Positions 32,411-44,154 of a stretch of 64,000 nucleotides of DNA are shown one piece after another (the stretch's first letter is position 1; each line of letters begins with the position of its first letter). The position numbers were made by a program, and so were the translations under genes. Source of the stretch: Selaginella moellendorffii (lineage: Eukaryota; Streptophyta; Lycopodiopsida; Selaginellales; Selaginellaceae); contig NW_003314277.1 in NCBI RefSeq assembly GCF_000143415.4, positions 1,919,542 through 1,983,541 on the forward strand. The letters are read 5' to 3'. The notes below the pieces were generated by a model. It ran no database searches, was not told where the DNA came from, and worked only from the letters and a program-made list of their open reading frames with translations.

Positions 32411-34391
32411 CTCTCACTTTTGGGAATTTCCTCTTGATCATATAAAGTTCCCTCTTGAGGGCACCACTTCATCGCTAAAGTTCAGTTAGCAGGTCTTCAC
32501 AACATTTGAACACCCAACAATTATGTGCTTTAATGTTTTTCTTTTCACACCATACAACTGATTACTTAGAGAACACTAGGCTAAGTACACTCCAGCCCCC
32601 ACCCACCAGGTGCAACTTGCTCATGAACTCTGTGAACTCAATGAACTCGATGCTCCAGCCATACGCTCCACAAAGGCTCCACTAGTTGGTGAGCTCATGT
32701 GTGATGTTTGTATAGGATCCTATGGAACAAGTTTGTACCCTATCAGCTCCCAAATTCTATTGAAAGTTTTGGGTATCTTAGACTCGTTCTCTATGTATAA
32801 GTTTATAATATTGCATCAAAGTCTTTAATTTAAAATAATTTATTGCACTATTGGTTTGCTTTAATAATAATTAGATGGCTGTTATGTCTAGCTGCATACT
32901 GCAGTTATTTTTGCTATTTTTATTATTGATATAGAAAAATTCGTTGTGCATTGTATCAAATGACAATTATGAAATTTGTGCAAGCAGAGAAGTTCATATG
33001 AAGTCAAATTAGTATTCATCACACATTTGTAAACATAAAGATAAATTATATTTTTCTTCAATAATCTAAAGTTTGGTGAGAGTTCTAATTTTTATTTGAC
33101 TAATGATTTTGTATTATACTCCATAAAAATAATCATATAGTATTTCATTAAGTAACTATATAGCTTCCTTTTAGTAACCATGTTGTGAGTGTTTATTTCT
33201 AACTCTACTCTTTCATACGTTATAATGTTAGAGTATATGCTATACAATTCATTTTAAGCCAAAAATATGCATTTCCAAATTTATATATCAAATAATTAAA
33301 TGGTAGAATAAGTGTTTAGAAAAGTTTATAGATTATAAATACAAGATTAATCAAAATTAATAAGACAATAGAATATCCCAGAATATCAAATTACTTTAAG
33401 CAATAAACTTAAATACAGCAAACATTCTATTTAAGCTGTCAACAAGATGCAAAAGTAACAGATTGCCAGCATCTACGTGTTTCCATGCAAAATCGATGTT
33501 GCTCTATGCTGCACCTTGACTTCATGCCTTCCAATTCCATCAACATGAAAAGTCCTTTTGGGAGTTAGCTCTGCAAAGATAAAGGAACTAGCCTGTAGGA
33601 ATCAAAAGCAGACTTGAGGCCTCCAGCAGCATGACTATGTAAGTAGAGCAATTCATGAAACAAGGAAATGGGTGCTCCATATCCATGTCGTGTTAGTAAC
33701 AGCCAACTTCCTGCATATATGTCTTGAGTGCTTGAACTTGCATACCCTTTTGCATTCACTAAAATACCAAAATGGCATGGTAACCAGGTTGTCCACAAAG
33801 AAAAAGTTTTTAAAAGAAAGCATGGGATGGCAATTTGTTGTCTCAGGGCTCCAGCTAGGCACCCAATGACCGCAAAAACATGTAGTTTCCATATGATAAT
33901 AGATGTGTCTTGCAGCGCCCATATGGGGAAGAACAAAAAACAGCATGGGTACCAACCAATCCTTGCTAGTAACCAAGATTTTCCTGGAGAAACAAGCATA
34001 TAAGTCATTTTTTGTAATAAAAACTTTGGATAATGCTAACCACCACCTTTACTCTCCCATGGATCCATTTGAGTAGTAGTAACTCTTGCGATAAATGCTG
34101 GCAATGCTTTGTGATGCTAGGGAACGTCAGTCCAATGGAGGACCTCTTAATGATGTATTTTATCTACCGGCATGATATAAGATTGCGATGTCCATAAAAG
34201 TTTTTATAATGGAAGAAGCTACCGGCTTGATAAAAAAAACCCGTTAAGTGAAGACGACACAAATGAATAGGTGCGAATGATCCTGCTGCTACACCCATAT
34301 TCCTTCAAGCGCCTGACTTTAAGCGTCCTTAGCGAGAGGAATCTGAGTTGCTATTTGGTATATAATCGATAGACGTCTTGTGCTTCATGGT
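32411..34391. other. AT-rich intergenic region
   Basis: From about 32820 to 33450 the sequence is strongly AT-rich with no coding potential. A somewhat more balanced stretch at 33480-34010 carries overlapping minus-strand frames of 107-147 codons that match no family I know; I do not call a gene. The last 300 bp are the upstream region of the P450 gene. Confidence 0.45.
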
Positions 34392-35932
34392 ATGAAGGAG
34401 ATGGATCATTTTTTGCTCTCAACTCTTGGGTTTCTTGCACTTGGATTGTTCTGCTACCGCTTCTTGTGCTCTAAATCTGTTCCTCCAGGTCCGCCTTCTT
34501 TTCCCATTGTGGGATCGCTCTTCAGTCTTCGGCAGCCACTCCACAGGCACTTCTCGGAGTTGAGCAAGAGATATGGGCCTCTCATTTACCTGAAAATTGG
34601 GACGGTGCCCTTCTTGGTGGTCAACGATGCAAGAACAGCAGAGGTGGTGTTCAAGGTCCACGATGTGGAGTTTGCTGATCGGGGGAGGTCTGAGTACTTC
34701 AGGCTCTTCAGCTTCGACTGGAAGGACATGGTATTTGGACCTTACGGGAATTTGTGGAAGAGGATGAGGAAGATAAGCGTGATGCATCTGTTCAGCAACA
34801 AAATGGTCAATTCAAGCACGGATTATAGGAGGTCCGAGCTTCAGATTGCAATCCAGTCAATTCTTCAGTGCCACAAACAAGGGAAGCCTGTCAGGGTGAG
34901 AAAGATCATGGGGAATTATGTTTCTGGTAGTATCAGTCTGACACTCTTTGGCAAGAAAGGCTTGGAAGCAGCCGTGGGAATCCTTGATCAGATGTCGTCT
35001 CAGGCTCTGAACTTGAATGTGGGGCAGCTCATTCCCGCACTGGATCGGTTCGATCTGCATGGGATGAATGCGAAAATGCAAAACAAGTTCCTCCCACCAC
35101 TGAAAGCTATAATTGACGACATAATCGAGGAACACAAGCTGAACAAAGCTCAAGTCGGCTCAGACAAGTTCGTTCCCAAGGACTTCACGGACGTCCTCAT
35201 CTCACTAGAGAAGGAAGATGCTCTGGAAGACATCTCCATTGTGGCATTACTAGCGGTAAGTAGCTTGTCGCATTAGAACCGGGAAGTCCTGAACTTGTTC
35301 TTGTTTAGTAGGATATGATTGCTGCAGCGCTGGAGACGACCATCTCAGCACTCGAATGGATGATGGCTGAAATGGCCAACAATCCTCAAGTCGTGAAGAA
35401 AGCCCAGGATGAACTTGACAAAGTGATTGGAAAAGGCCGGCTTGTTGAAGAGAGCGATCTTATGAGCTTGCCTTACATTGAAGCCATTGTCAAAGAGACT
35501 CTTCGTCTGCATCCTCCGTTACCGTTGGCCCTTCCTCATTTCAGCCGGAAAGAGACGACGGTAAATGGTTATAGAATCCCAGCAGGATGCACAATGCTCA
35601 TCAACATCTGGGCAATAGGCCGTGACCAGACATACTGGAGCGAGCCTGAGGTGTTTAGACCGGAGCGTTTCTTGGAGAACCAAGCCGGCATAATTGGTCA
35701 GAACTTCAACGTCATTCCTTTCTCAGCAGGCCGAAGGAGGTGCCCAGGCTACCCTCTAGCTCTGCGTTCAATGGGCTTTCTTCTGGCTTCACTGTTACAA
35801 GTCTTCAACTGGAATCCCGATGGAAAAATCTGTCTGGAAGAGGACAAGGGAACAGTGACTTCACACTTGGCTTCAGAGCTCCTGCTAGTTGCCTCTCCAA
35901 GAATCGAGGAGCCCTGCATAATTGCTCTCTAA
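34392..35932 (+). CDS. Cytochrome P450, A-type (CYP71 clan)
   Basis: ER-anchored haem monooxygenase of plant secondary metabolism. Two exons, 34392-35255 and 35312-35932; 494 aa (491 if the ATG at 34401 is used). An N-terminal membrane anchor (FLLSTLGFLALGLFCYRFL) is followed by the proline hinge PPGPPSFPIVGSL. The I-helix motif reads AALETT, with Ala in place of the usual Gly of AGxDT. The K-helix is KETLRLHPP (ETLR at 350-353), the clamp is FRPERF, and the haem loop is PFSAGRRRCPG with Cys432 as the iron ligand. The one-intron layout is typical of A-type P450s. I cannot give a CYP family number or substrate. Confidence 0.93.
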
Positions 35933-37406
35933 GCTCAGGGACCTTAATTGCTCCTTACCATTATTCGAAAATGAAAATTTCTGTTTTCTGATACCAGTAT
36001 TCTTGGGTCCACACATTCATCTCGTTTAGGCGCAGCACTACTTTTGGTGGCGCTCAGGGCATGAGATCTTCCAGCAGATGGCATCTCGTGGAACATCGTG
36101 TTACAGCACTTTTCCACACCAGGCATCTTAATGCCACAAAGGTGAGTTTTGGGGAGTGTCTTCAAAAACACTCCCTGCACTAAAATGCAGGTTTTTTCAG
36201 CAAAATTGCTCCAAATCATGCAGCCAGGAAAGGATTGGAGATCATCTACCTAAATTGACATGCAAGCAAGGGACTAACAATTTAACTCCGGGATGGGTAA
36301 ATTAGCAAATTGGAAAGGAAAAATTTATAATTTACATCACTAGGAGAATTATATCATTTCACTTTACCTCTTGAGAAACAAGAAAAACACAACAAAAATA
36401 TAGGAGATGTTAGTTTCTACAAGAATTGACATCTTCCACCTTCTTATTTTCACAAGAAATGCTTCACCAATTCATTAAAATTAAAAAAAACTTTGAAAAT
36501 GTCAGTTCACACATGAATCCTTATTTTCTAAAATATAGAGATCTCACCCCTAAAAACATGAAAAAAAAAACCAAGAAATCTCTTATCTAGAAAAAATGAA
36601 GGTGGGGAGACATTAGTTTATGCATTAACTAATCTTTCCCACCCTTTCAACAAATCAAAACAACAAAGTAAAGATGGGCAAAAAACTAAACAAAAAATGA
36701 AATAAAATGTTAATAGATGTTAGTTTGCATAAGAATTGACATTTCTATCCCTCAAGAGAAAACAAAAACCAAAAAAAAGAAAAAACCTCTCATGGAAGAA
36801 AAAAGGTGAGGAGACATTAATTCACATGTAAATCAACCTTCTCAAGGAAGAATACCTTGTTTGAGGAATGTCTTGAAGTGCATTGCAAAGTTAAAGCACC
36901 TTTCTCTCGCCCTCCTTGCTCAAATATGCCTTTCTCTCGCCCTTTGCTGCTTAAACCCTAGCCATAAAACCCTAAAAATCAACAAATGTGATCAATTATC
37001 ACTATCAATAATCATAAATTTCATTCTCTTTGATGGCAATCAATAGGCACAATCATTTAATGCTTTAGATATTAAGATATACAGATGCTAAACACTCTAC
37101 TCCTTACAGTGCCACAGTGTTATACAATATGTGTGCTTGATGCCCCACCGGTGGACATTTGGTATCCAGATGTCAGATTGGAACAATGCACATTAGCCTG
37201 CTGCTGCTTCAAGATTGTTCTTGAGGTCATTGTTTCGCTAGAAATGGAAACATGAACATGATCCTTGATCTTGGCCTCGGCCTCTGAAGACCTTGAATTT
37301 GGCAACCTAGCTGAATTTGGACGGGATACCACAGTTTAAATTGAGTATATTCTAGAGATATTCTTTTGTTCCAGTATCTTGGACTATAAATATCGATGTA
37401 GCGGTC
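35933..37406. other. AT-rich region with degenerate short repeats
   Basis: No gene seen. Between about 36400 and 36840 a loose unit of about 150-300 bp recurs. It contains GTTAGTTT(C/G)(T/C)A(C/T)AAGAATTGACAT and (G/A)GTGAGGAGACATTA-type words with A-rich spacers. The end of the stretch (37340-37406) has a TATA-like CTATAAATAT just before the 223-bp repeat. Confidence 0.5.
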
Positions 37407-37629
37407 AAACAGGGACCGCCTCCATTCATGGACACTAGCAAAGAAACCAAAGAGACCAAGAGAGATCCACCTCTGAACCACTAGAACACACAACAGAACA
37501 CCCCGTGTGCTCACATCCAGCACCCACACTCTTCTCCTTCCATCCTCCCTCTCGAACCAAGAACCCTCGCTCGCCCACTTGCCACGTCAGCACTCGGTTA
37601 GGGCTTCACCAAACTGGACACCGTTATCA
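37407..37629. repeat. Identical 223-bp direct repeat, copy 1
   Basis: Identical throughout, by reading, to 38245-38467, 838 bp downstream in the same orientation. Begins AAACAGGGACCGCC and ends GACACCGTTATCA. C/A-rich; not flanked by TG...CA ends. A diverged relative is at 40345-40505. Confidence 0.88.
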
Positions 37630-38244
37630 AGCCAACATCCACTTACAATACATCATTCACACTCATTTTTATCTCGCCAAGATAATTAGCCACCAGAATC
37701 AAAAGCAACTCTCTGCAATCTTTTACATAAACTTGAAAGAATTTTGAGCCACCATAACTTACTGATTTCAAAGCCATTACAGCCTGCCCACCCTGGCCTT
37801 TTGACAATTTGCTCAATAAATACACCTTTGGGATTTTCTCTCCCTCATTCTTTACACCTGAGTAGCATTTGCTTTAGTACTTGCCATTCCCCCAAAAAAT
37901 AAATGCTAGCATGCTCAAAACTAGCCACATTAGCCACAATAAGCTTCCTCTCACCCGCACACACGGGGTGTTCAAATAGCTCTCTTGTTTGGCTCACTTG
38001 CTATGCCTCAAAAATCAGGCCATTTGCCTCGATTTTCTGCATCACTTTCCAGTAATGCCTTTAGCATTCTCACTGAAAGTCCCCGATGCCACACAAAGCA
38101 AGCTCTGTTTACATTGCTCAAATTAGCAACCACTCATGATGCTCAATTTAGCAATCGTCAATCTTCCATAGCTGGTCCAAGAATGGATAGCCACACACTG
38201 CTCGTGAGAGCATTCAGCAATGTGGATGCCCCTCATCTCCACCA

Positions 38245-38467
38245 AAACAGGGACCGCCTCCATTCATGGACACTAGCAAAGAAACCAAAGAGACCAAGAG
38301 AGATCCACCTCTGAACCACTAGAACACACAACAGAACACCCCGTGTGCTCACATCCAGCACCCACACTCTTCTCCTTCCATCCTCCCTCTCGAACCAAGA
38401 ACCCTCGCTCGCCCACTTGCCACGTCAGCACTCGGTTAGGGCTTCACCAAACTGGACACCGTTATCA
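38245..38467. repeat. Identical 223-bp direct repeat, copy 2
   Basis: Second copy; ends about 120 bp upstream of the annexin start codon, so it probably contributes to the annexin promoter or 5' UTR. Confidence 0.88.
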
Positions 38468-38589
38468 CCAGCGTCACGTTAGCCCGTTACATCGAGTCCT
38501 GTCGTATATTCTGTTCCGTACGCGGCAGATTTTTACCTTTCTTGGATAAATTCCGATGTCGCTTTAAGGGATTCCTTTACTAAATTTCC

Positions 38590-39860
38590 ATGTCCACGAT
38601 CACACTGCCGCCGATGCCTCCCCCTGTCCAGCAAGATTGCCAGGCCTTGCATCACGCTTTCAAAGGTGGGATCGATCGCTCGCGATCATCGAGATCACAT
38701 ATGTAACTCTTCTTCTTTCCGCCAGGATTTGGATGCGATGAGAAGCACGTCATACAAATTCTGGCGCACAGGAATTATTTGCAGCGGAGAGAGCTGGTAA
38801 ACGCTTACAGAAGCATGTATGGAGAGGATCTCTTGCGAAGATTGGAGAAAGAGCTCCACGGGAATCTTGAGGTGAGTTTAGTTTCTCAAGAACTTCGTGT
38901 GCGAATATTAAAATCTATCTTCCAGCAAGCAGTGCTGCTGTGGATGTTGGAGCCAGCTGAAAGGGACGCGGTGTTAATCAGAGATGCGATGAAAGGACTG
39001 GGTACCAAAGATAAGACGCTGATCGAGATCATCTGCTCGAGAACTCCTTCGCAGCTCTACTACATACGCCAGGCATATCAAACCAAGTATCATCGCTCCC
39101 TGGACAAAGACATTCAATCAGACACAAGTGGTGACTATAGAAAGGTGAGAAGAATACGAAAATCTCTTACCTCGATCGGTCAAACGAGTTTTCACGAGCT
39201 TGTTCTTTGTCTTTGATATTGCAGTTGCTCTTGGCCTTTGCGAGTGGACAGCGGCCGGAGGGGCCTCACGTAGACATGCATTTAGCTGACGCCGACGCCA
39301 GAGAGTTGTATAGAGCTGGAGAAGGAAGGCTTGGCACCGACGAGTCGACTTTCATTCGCATTTTCTCGACGAGGAGTGCCGCGCAGCTCCATGCCGCATT
39401 CGCAGCCTACAAACACCTATACAAGCGCGACATTGACAAAGTAAGCATCTATCCAGTGTCTATAAAGATGTCTAGTTCTTAAAGTTGGAAGGAAAGTGAA
39501 AACTTACTTTTGCTGGTAGGCCATAAAGCGAGAAACTTCCGGGGACTTTGAAAATGCTCTCAGGCTAATCGTTAAGTCCGCAACAAGGCCTGGACGATAC
39601 TTCGCCAGGGTTTGTAACATTTTTTCTTGTCGAAACTTACGCGTATTCTCTACGTCCAGGTTTTGTATGACTCGATGAAAGGTATGGGAACCGACGACTC
39701 GACGCTGATTAGAGTGGTCGTCACCAGGGCCGAGCAGGATATGCAGTACATCAAGGCGGATTTCTACCAAAAGTACAAGAAGCCATTAGAATCAATGATC
39801 TCGGTTGACACTTCTGGAAACTACAAACACTTCCTGCTCAGCCTCATTGGGGGGCACTGA
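38590..39860 (+). CDS. Annexin (plant type)
   Basis: Ca2+- and phospholipid-binding cytosolic/membrane protein. Six exons: 38590-38665, 38726-38871, 38926-39144, 39225-39440, 39520-39609 and 39660-39860; 315 aa, the normal plant size, with four annexin repeats. Repeat starts are GFGCDEKHV (I), GLGTKDKTL (II), RLGTDESTF (III) and GMGTDDSTL (IV). The type II Ca2+-site pattern GxGT-(~38)-D/E is best kept in repeat IV (GMGTDD...SVDTSGNY), fair in III and weak in I and II. All introns are GT-AG. The 3' half of the gene is duplicated in inverted orientation at 42748-43866, and the 5' flank contains the 223-bp repeat, so the locus has seen repeated rearrangement. Confidence 0.94.
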
Positions 39861-40276
39861 CGATTCAATAGCCTGTAAATACATGGTGCGTGAATGGGAT
39901 TTTTTTCTTCTAGAAAGACTAAAACGTAGGACGAGTATCTCAAAAAGTTTGTAGAAATTTCCTCAGATAGAACACAGCCAAGATTCTCGGTCACCAGACA
40001 CTGTAAATCTCTTTCCGAGAAGCTGGTGGTCAAGAGGCGTGAGCCACGCTGATATAAGTCTTTAGATTGTGTACAGCACAACATTCCTGTTATGTTTTTG
40101 TACCTTGTGATTTTAATCTGGTGGAGTGCCCTCTGTGGTTTTCATATGTCTTCTATCTTATGCGAATTGAGCACTGAAAGCAATGGGAATGCTTCATCGT
40201 TTGTTGGCAACGAAAATCTCTTCTTATAATTTTTTCTCCCGAATCCGCAATTAATGTTAGTCCCAAACGCAAAATC
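39184..40276 (+). repeat. Left arm of annexin inverted duplication
   Basis: From the end of annexin intron 3 through the stop codon and about 415 bp of 3' flank, this stretch is mirrored on the other strand at 42748-43866. The arms are highly similar with scattered substitutions and small indels. The spacer is about 2.5 kb. Confidence 0.85.
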
Positions 40277-40344
40277 GATTTCCTGGCACCAAATTAGAAG
40301 AACTGCAAGTCTACTATGGTGTAGCAGTTTAACAGAACCAACTC

Positions 40345-40505
40345 TCCATTCATGGACACATGCACAAAAACAAAGGAAACCAAAGAATAATCGATTTCTG
40401 AAGCACAAGAATGCAAACAAAACACCCTGTGCGCTCACACTAGCACCCATACCAAGAAGCTCATTTGCCACGTCATCAAAGGTTCAGAAACTCGGTCAAC
40501 GACAC
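40345..40505. repeat. Diverged third copy of the 223-bp repeat
   Basis: Shares CTCCATTCATGGACAC, AAAGGAAACCAAAGA, AACACCCTGTGCGCTCACA and TTGCCACGTCA-type words in the same order with many differences. It lies just beyond the left arm of the annexin inverted duplication. Confidence 0.65.
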
Positions 40506-41583
40506 TCCACATAAACAACATATTACAAAAAATTTCCATTCCTTTTTTCTGTGAGGGCAGATTTCAAGATTTTCTTGATACTTACAATAAGAATAAGTAG
40601 GGTAAAGATTGATCAAATTTTATATCTGTGTTTAGTATTGAAGGATTGTTAGAGCTTTAAAAGAGACTTTTTACTATATTATCCATCCACAGTTAATATT
40701 ACCCTGCCTCGAAGCCCAAGGAGAGCGCCAAGCAGAGGCACCTTCCAACTCGGTGGTGCAGCCCCCTGTCCGGGAATACTTGCCACGGTTGGCCAGTATG
40801 CGCACGATACTAATTTTATGCATCCTCTTGGGGTTTTAGTGTTTAGATTTTGTTTCAGTCGCTCATTGATCTTTGTAATCATTCAGTGTGTAAGGAACTA
40901 GCATTGTTTTCTCAGTAATCACTGGCAAATTTTGTTTTTCTTACTTTGTGCTTTACTCACGGAATGAACAAGTCTCTAGCCAAAGTAAGCATTTGCCAAG
41001 TGAAAACTTTCTAAATCGAGAGAGTTTCCCTTCAAAGTTAGACTCATGCAAACTCACAAGTTAATCTCCTTGGAGTGAGTTGCTACCCCTCCAAAGATCT
41101 CTGAATCTACCTGGTAATCTCCAAAATGAAAGTGTGGGAACATGTCGAGATAACAACAACAGAATCCCCTGCTTATTTCCATAAGGAAATTTTTTATCTT
41201 AAGCTTAATATAAGTTCTAGTTTTAATCAACCAATTGGGACACAAGCTTTTACTTTTCAGGCCGTGATTCAAGAATTTGATCCAGCAGCCATTCAAGTCG
41301 TTTATACTGTTGCCTTAGTGCATATGGAGGCATGTGGAGTTCAACCTGCTCCACTTAAAGATTTATATTTTCTAGTCTCAACAGATCAACACAATTCGAA
41401 GTATACACGGTGGATTAATCCATTGACAGGCCAGCTGCAGAGTCAAGATCTAGATTAAGGTTCACTCTTGAACGTATGGTAGGAAACCAAGTCTTCCCAA
41501 GTAAAGTTCTTGACCTCACACACGTCAAGTGTCTTGATGGACTTGTAAATGGGGCCAGGCTTTCTGTCGTAGTACATGTGTGA

Positions 41584-41700
41584 GAAGGATAGATTGATAT
41601 ACAACATATGCCTGAAAAGGATAGATTGAAGCGTGAAAAGAGAAGGATAGATTGATATACAATATATGCCTGAAAAGGATAGATTGAAGCTTGAAAAGAG
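41584..41700. repeat. Two-copy tandem repeat, about 58 bp unit
   Basis: The unit GAAGGATAGATTGATATACA followed by A(C/T)ATATGCCTGAAAAGG and ATAGATTGAAGC(G/T)TGAAAAGAGA occurs twice head to tail with two differences. Each unit itself contains a smaller GGATAGATTGA duplication. Confidence 0.85.
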
Positions 41701-42047
41701 AATTACCGTGATCCCCAGTGACAGAAGTCTGAGGAGACAGAGAAGGTACTTTGCAAGCAGCCGTCCACACAGAGCTTCACTCTCAAGAGGACAATGCGCC
41801 GACTAGAATGGGAACAATCTTCATGGGCACCCTTCACTTGTATGTCTAAGTCAGTAGCGAATCCACGCACCAATTACTCTAGAACGATTTAGAAAAGAGA
41901 GAGTTACCCGCTGAAACTTTCTCCATGCTGTGCTCCCACATCCACACGCATCTCTTCAAACTGGCCAGTTTCCTTGAGCTCTCTGTCGACTACAGAAAAA
42001 ATTACGACTAGTAAGTTTGCCTTATGGAAGTTTTGCACAATCCGAGA

Positions 42048-42150
42048 AGGCAAAAGCTAAAGTTTAGTCAAAGATCATCGGCTATCATCATCGAAGAAAA
42101 GAGTTGGAGAAGGCAAAAGCTATTAAAGTTTAGTAAAGATCATCAGCGAA
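42048..42150. repeat. Two-copy tandem repeat, about 60 bp unit
   Basis: GAAGGCAAAAGCTA...AAAGTTTAGT...AAAGATCATC occurs twice (from about 42049 and about 42113) with small indels and an internal ATCATC difference. Confidence 0.7.
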
Positions 42151-42747
42151 GAAAAGTCTAAACTCAAGCCTTGAACGTTCTATGGCACTTAGATGCAATG
42201 TGGAGATCCAACACAAAATCTATCTAAAGACCAACGTGCTGACATTCGTGCACAACAACGCGCACTCTTGATTAATCATCAAGATTGACAACTCTTTGAG
42301 GTGGGACTCCCAGAGATTTCCTAGAGGACATATGCAACTTTGTTTGGCTTAGTATTATTGACTATCCAACTCCAACCATGGATAATATAGTAAAAAGACT
42401 TTTTGCAAGTTCTAATTCAACACTAACAAAGTGACTTCCAACACCTTTACAGGATTTTAACCTTTTGACTTTTCCAAAGAGTTTTAAAACTTTTGTAGTC
42501 CACTACACTATTTTACACCACAACCAAACTATATCCCTGCCGTGATTTACCCTTCAAACACTTCTTGGACACTTTTAAACAAGCAACTGATATTAACTTT
42601 GATCCATCTTTCACCTCTTTTTAATATTCACCTCTTATTTTCTTATTCCTTTTGCAAGTATCAAGAAAAAAGTTTGAACTTAGTTTCTGAAAAAGTTTAG
42701 AACCCAACAAGCTGAGCATATTCCCGAATCTAGGGCTCAGTGTTGAA

Positions 42748-43866
42748 GTACGATGATGGATTTTGCGTTTGGGACTAACATTATTTGCGGATCCGAGAAA
42801 AAAAATTCTTAGAAGAGATTTTTGTCACCAACAAACAATGAAGCCCTATTGCTTTCAATGCTGAATTTGCATAAGATAGAAGACTTATGAAAACCACAAA
42901 GGGCACTTCACCAGATTACGATCACAAGGTACAAAGACATAACAAGCATGTGTGCTGTAGATGGTACTGTACACAATCTGGAAACTTACATCAGCGTGGC
43001 TCACGCCTCTCAAGCACCAGCTTCTAGGAAAGAGAATTTACAGTGTCCGGTGACCAAGAATCTTGGCTGTGTCCTATCCGAGGATAAGTTCTACGAACTT
43101 TTTGAGGTACTCGTCATAAGTTTTAGTCTTTCTAGAAGAAAAAAAAACCAATTCACGCGCTATATTTACAGGCTATTGACCCGTCAGTGCCCCCTGACGA
43201 GGCTGAGCAGGAAGTGTTTGTAGTTTCCAGAAATGTCACCCAAGATCATTGATTCTAATGGCTTCTTTAGAAATCCGCCTTGATGTACTGCATATCCTGC
43301 TTGGCCGTGGTGACGACCACTCTAATCAGCGTCGAGTCATCGGTTCCCATACCTTTCATCAAGTCATACAAAACCTGGACGGAGAGAATACGCATAAGTT
43401 TCGAAGGAAGAACGGAAGCAAGAAAAAACGTGACAAACCTTGGCGAAGTATCGTCCAGGCCTTGTTGCAGACTTAACGATCAGCCTGAGAGCATCTTCGA
43501 AGTCCCTGGAAGTTTCTCGCTTTATGGCCTTCCAGCAAAAGTAAGTTTTCACTTTCCTTCCTTCCAACTTTAAGAACTAGGCAGCTTTCTGGACACTGGA
43601 TAGATGACTTTGTCAATGTCACGCTTGTACAGGTGTTTGTAGGCTGCTAATGTGGCGTGGAGCTGCATGGCACTCCTCATTGAGAAAACGTGAATGAAAG
43701 TCTACTCGTCAGTGCCAACCCTTCCTTCCCCAGATCTATACAACTCTCTGGCGTCAGCGTCAGCTAAATGCATGTCTACGTGAGGCCCCTCTGGCTGCTG
43801 TCCACTTGCAAAGGCCAAGAGCAACTGCAATATCAAAGACAAAGAACAAGCTCGTGAAAACTCGTT
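42748..43866 (-). pseudogene. Inverted annexin pseudogene (3' half)
   Basis: Minus-strand copy of annexin exons 4 (partial), 5 and 6, their introns and the 3' flank, but without exons 1-3. It carries frame-breaking changes, including a 10-bp deletion in exon 6 near 43268, and loss of conserved splice or coding bases elsewhere. It contains intron sequence, so it arose from DNA and not by retroposition. Its upstream end (43866) coincides with a small inverted-repeat element. It is paired with 39184-40276 as a long inverted repeat. Confidence 0.88.
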
Positions 43867-43870
43867 TATA

Positions 43871-44154
43871 TGTAATTGATTATGAAAGGAATAATATTGT
43901 TGAAATGAATGGGGTTATAAGTGGTTATAATTATGAAAAGTTATAATTATGAAAAAATTGCACACGAACCAACCTTTCCGAGCTTGACTCTCTCTCACTT
44001 CTTATAAAAGAATGAAACTCTTTTGAAAGGAAGAGAGCATGGAGATGAGAGGGAGAACAAATAATCAATGTTACAACTTTTATGATTGATTGGTGCCTCT
44101 TGCTTATAACCCCATTCATTTCAACAATATTATTCCTTTCACAATCAATTATAC
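43871..44154. mobile_element. MITE-like element with about 50-bp terminal inverted repeats
   Basis: 43871-43921 and 44103-44154 are inverted copies; both contain ATTGATT(A/G)TGAAAGGAA and TATTGTTGAAATGAATGGGG. They enclose about 180 bp without coding capacity, including a small ATAATTATGAAAA duplication. Size and structure fit a non-autonomous DNA transposon. A target-site duplication is not clear; a TA dinucleotide or none is possible. It begins at the edge of the annexin pseudogene. Confidence 0.75.

Larger units (their letters stand above)
40506..42747. other. Spacer between annexin gene and its inverted copy
   Basis: AT-rich, no supported gene. A 110-codon plus-strand frame (41126-41458) starts with ATG and has no recognisable family. 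Local tandem duplications are listed separately. Confidence 0.4.

Noticed and set aside
33565-34008. 147-codon minus-strand frame with overlapping alternatives
   Set aside because: Two minus-strand frames are open over much of the same stretch and neither has a recognisable domain; surroundings are repeat-like.
37407-38467. LTR pair of a small retrotransposon
   Set aside because: The 223-bp copies are identical but have no TG/CA ends, no primer site or polypurine tract and no target duplication that I can see, so only 'direct repeat' is claimed.
41126-41458. 110-codon plus-strand frame in the annexin spacer
   Set aside because: Begins with ATG but no family is recognised and the surroundings are repeats; not called as a gene.
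42948-43573. Plus-strand frames of 75-97 codons
   Set aside because: They are antisense shadows of the inverted annexin pseudogene.
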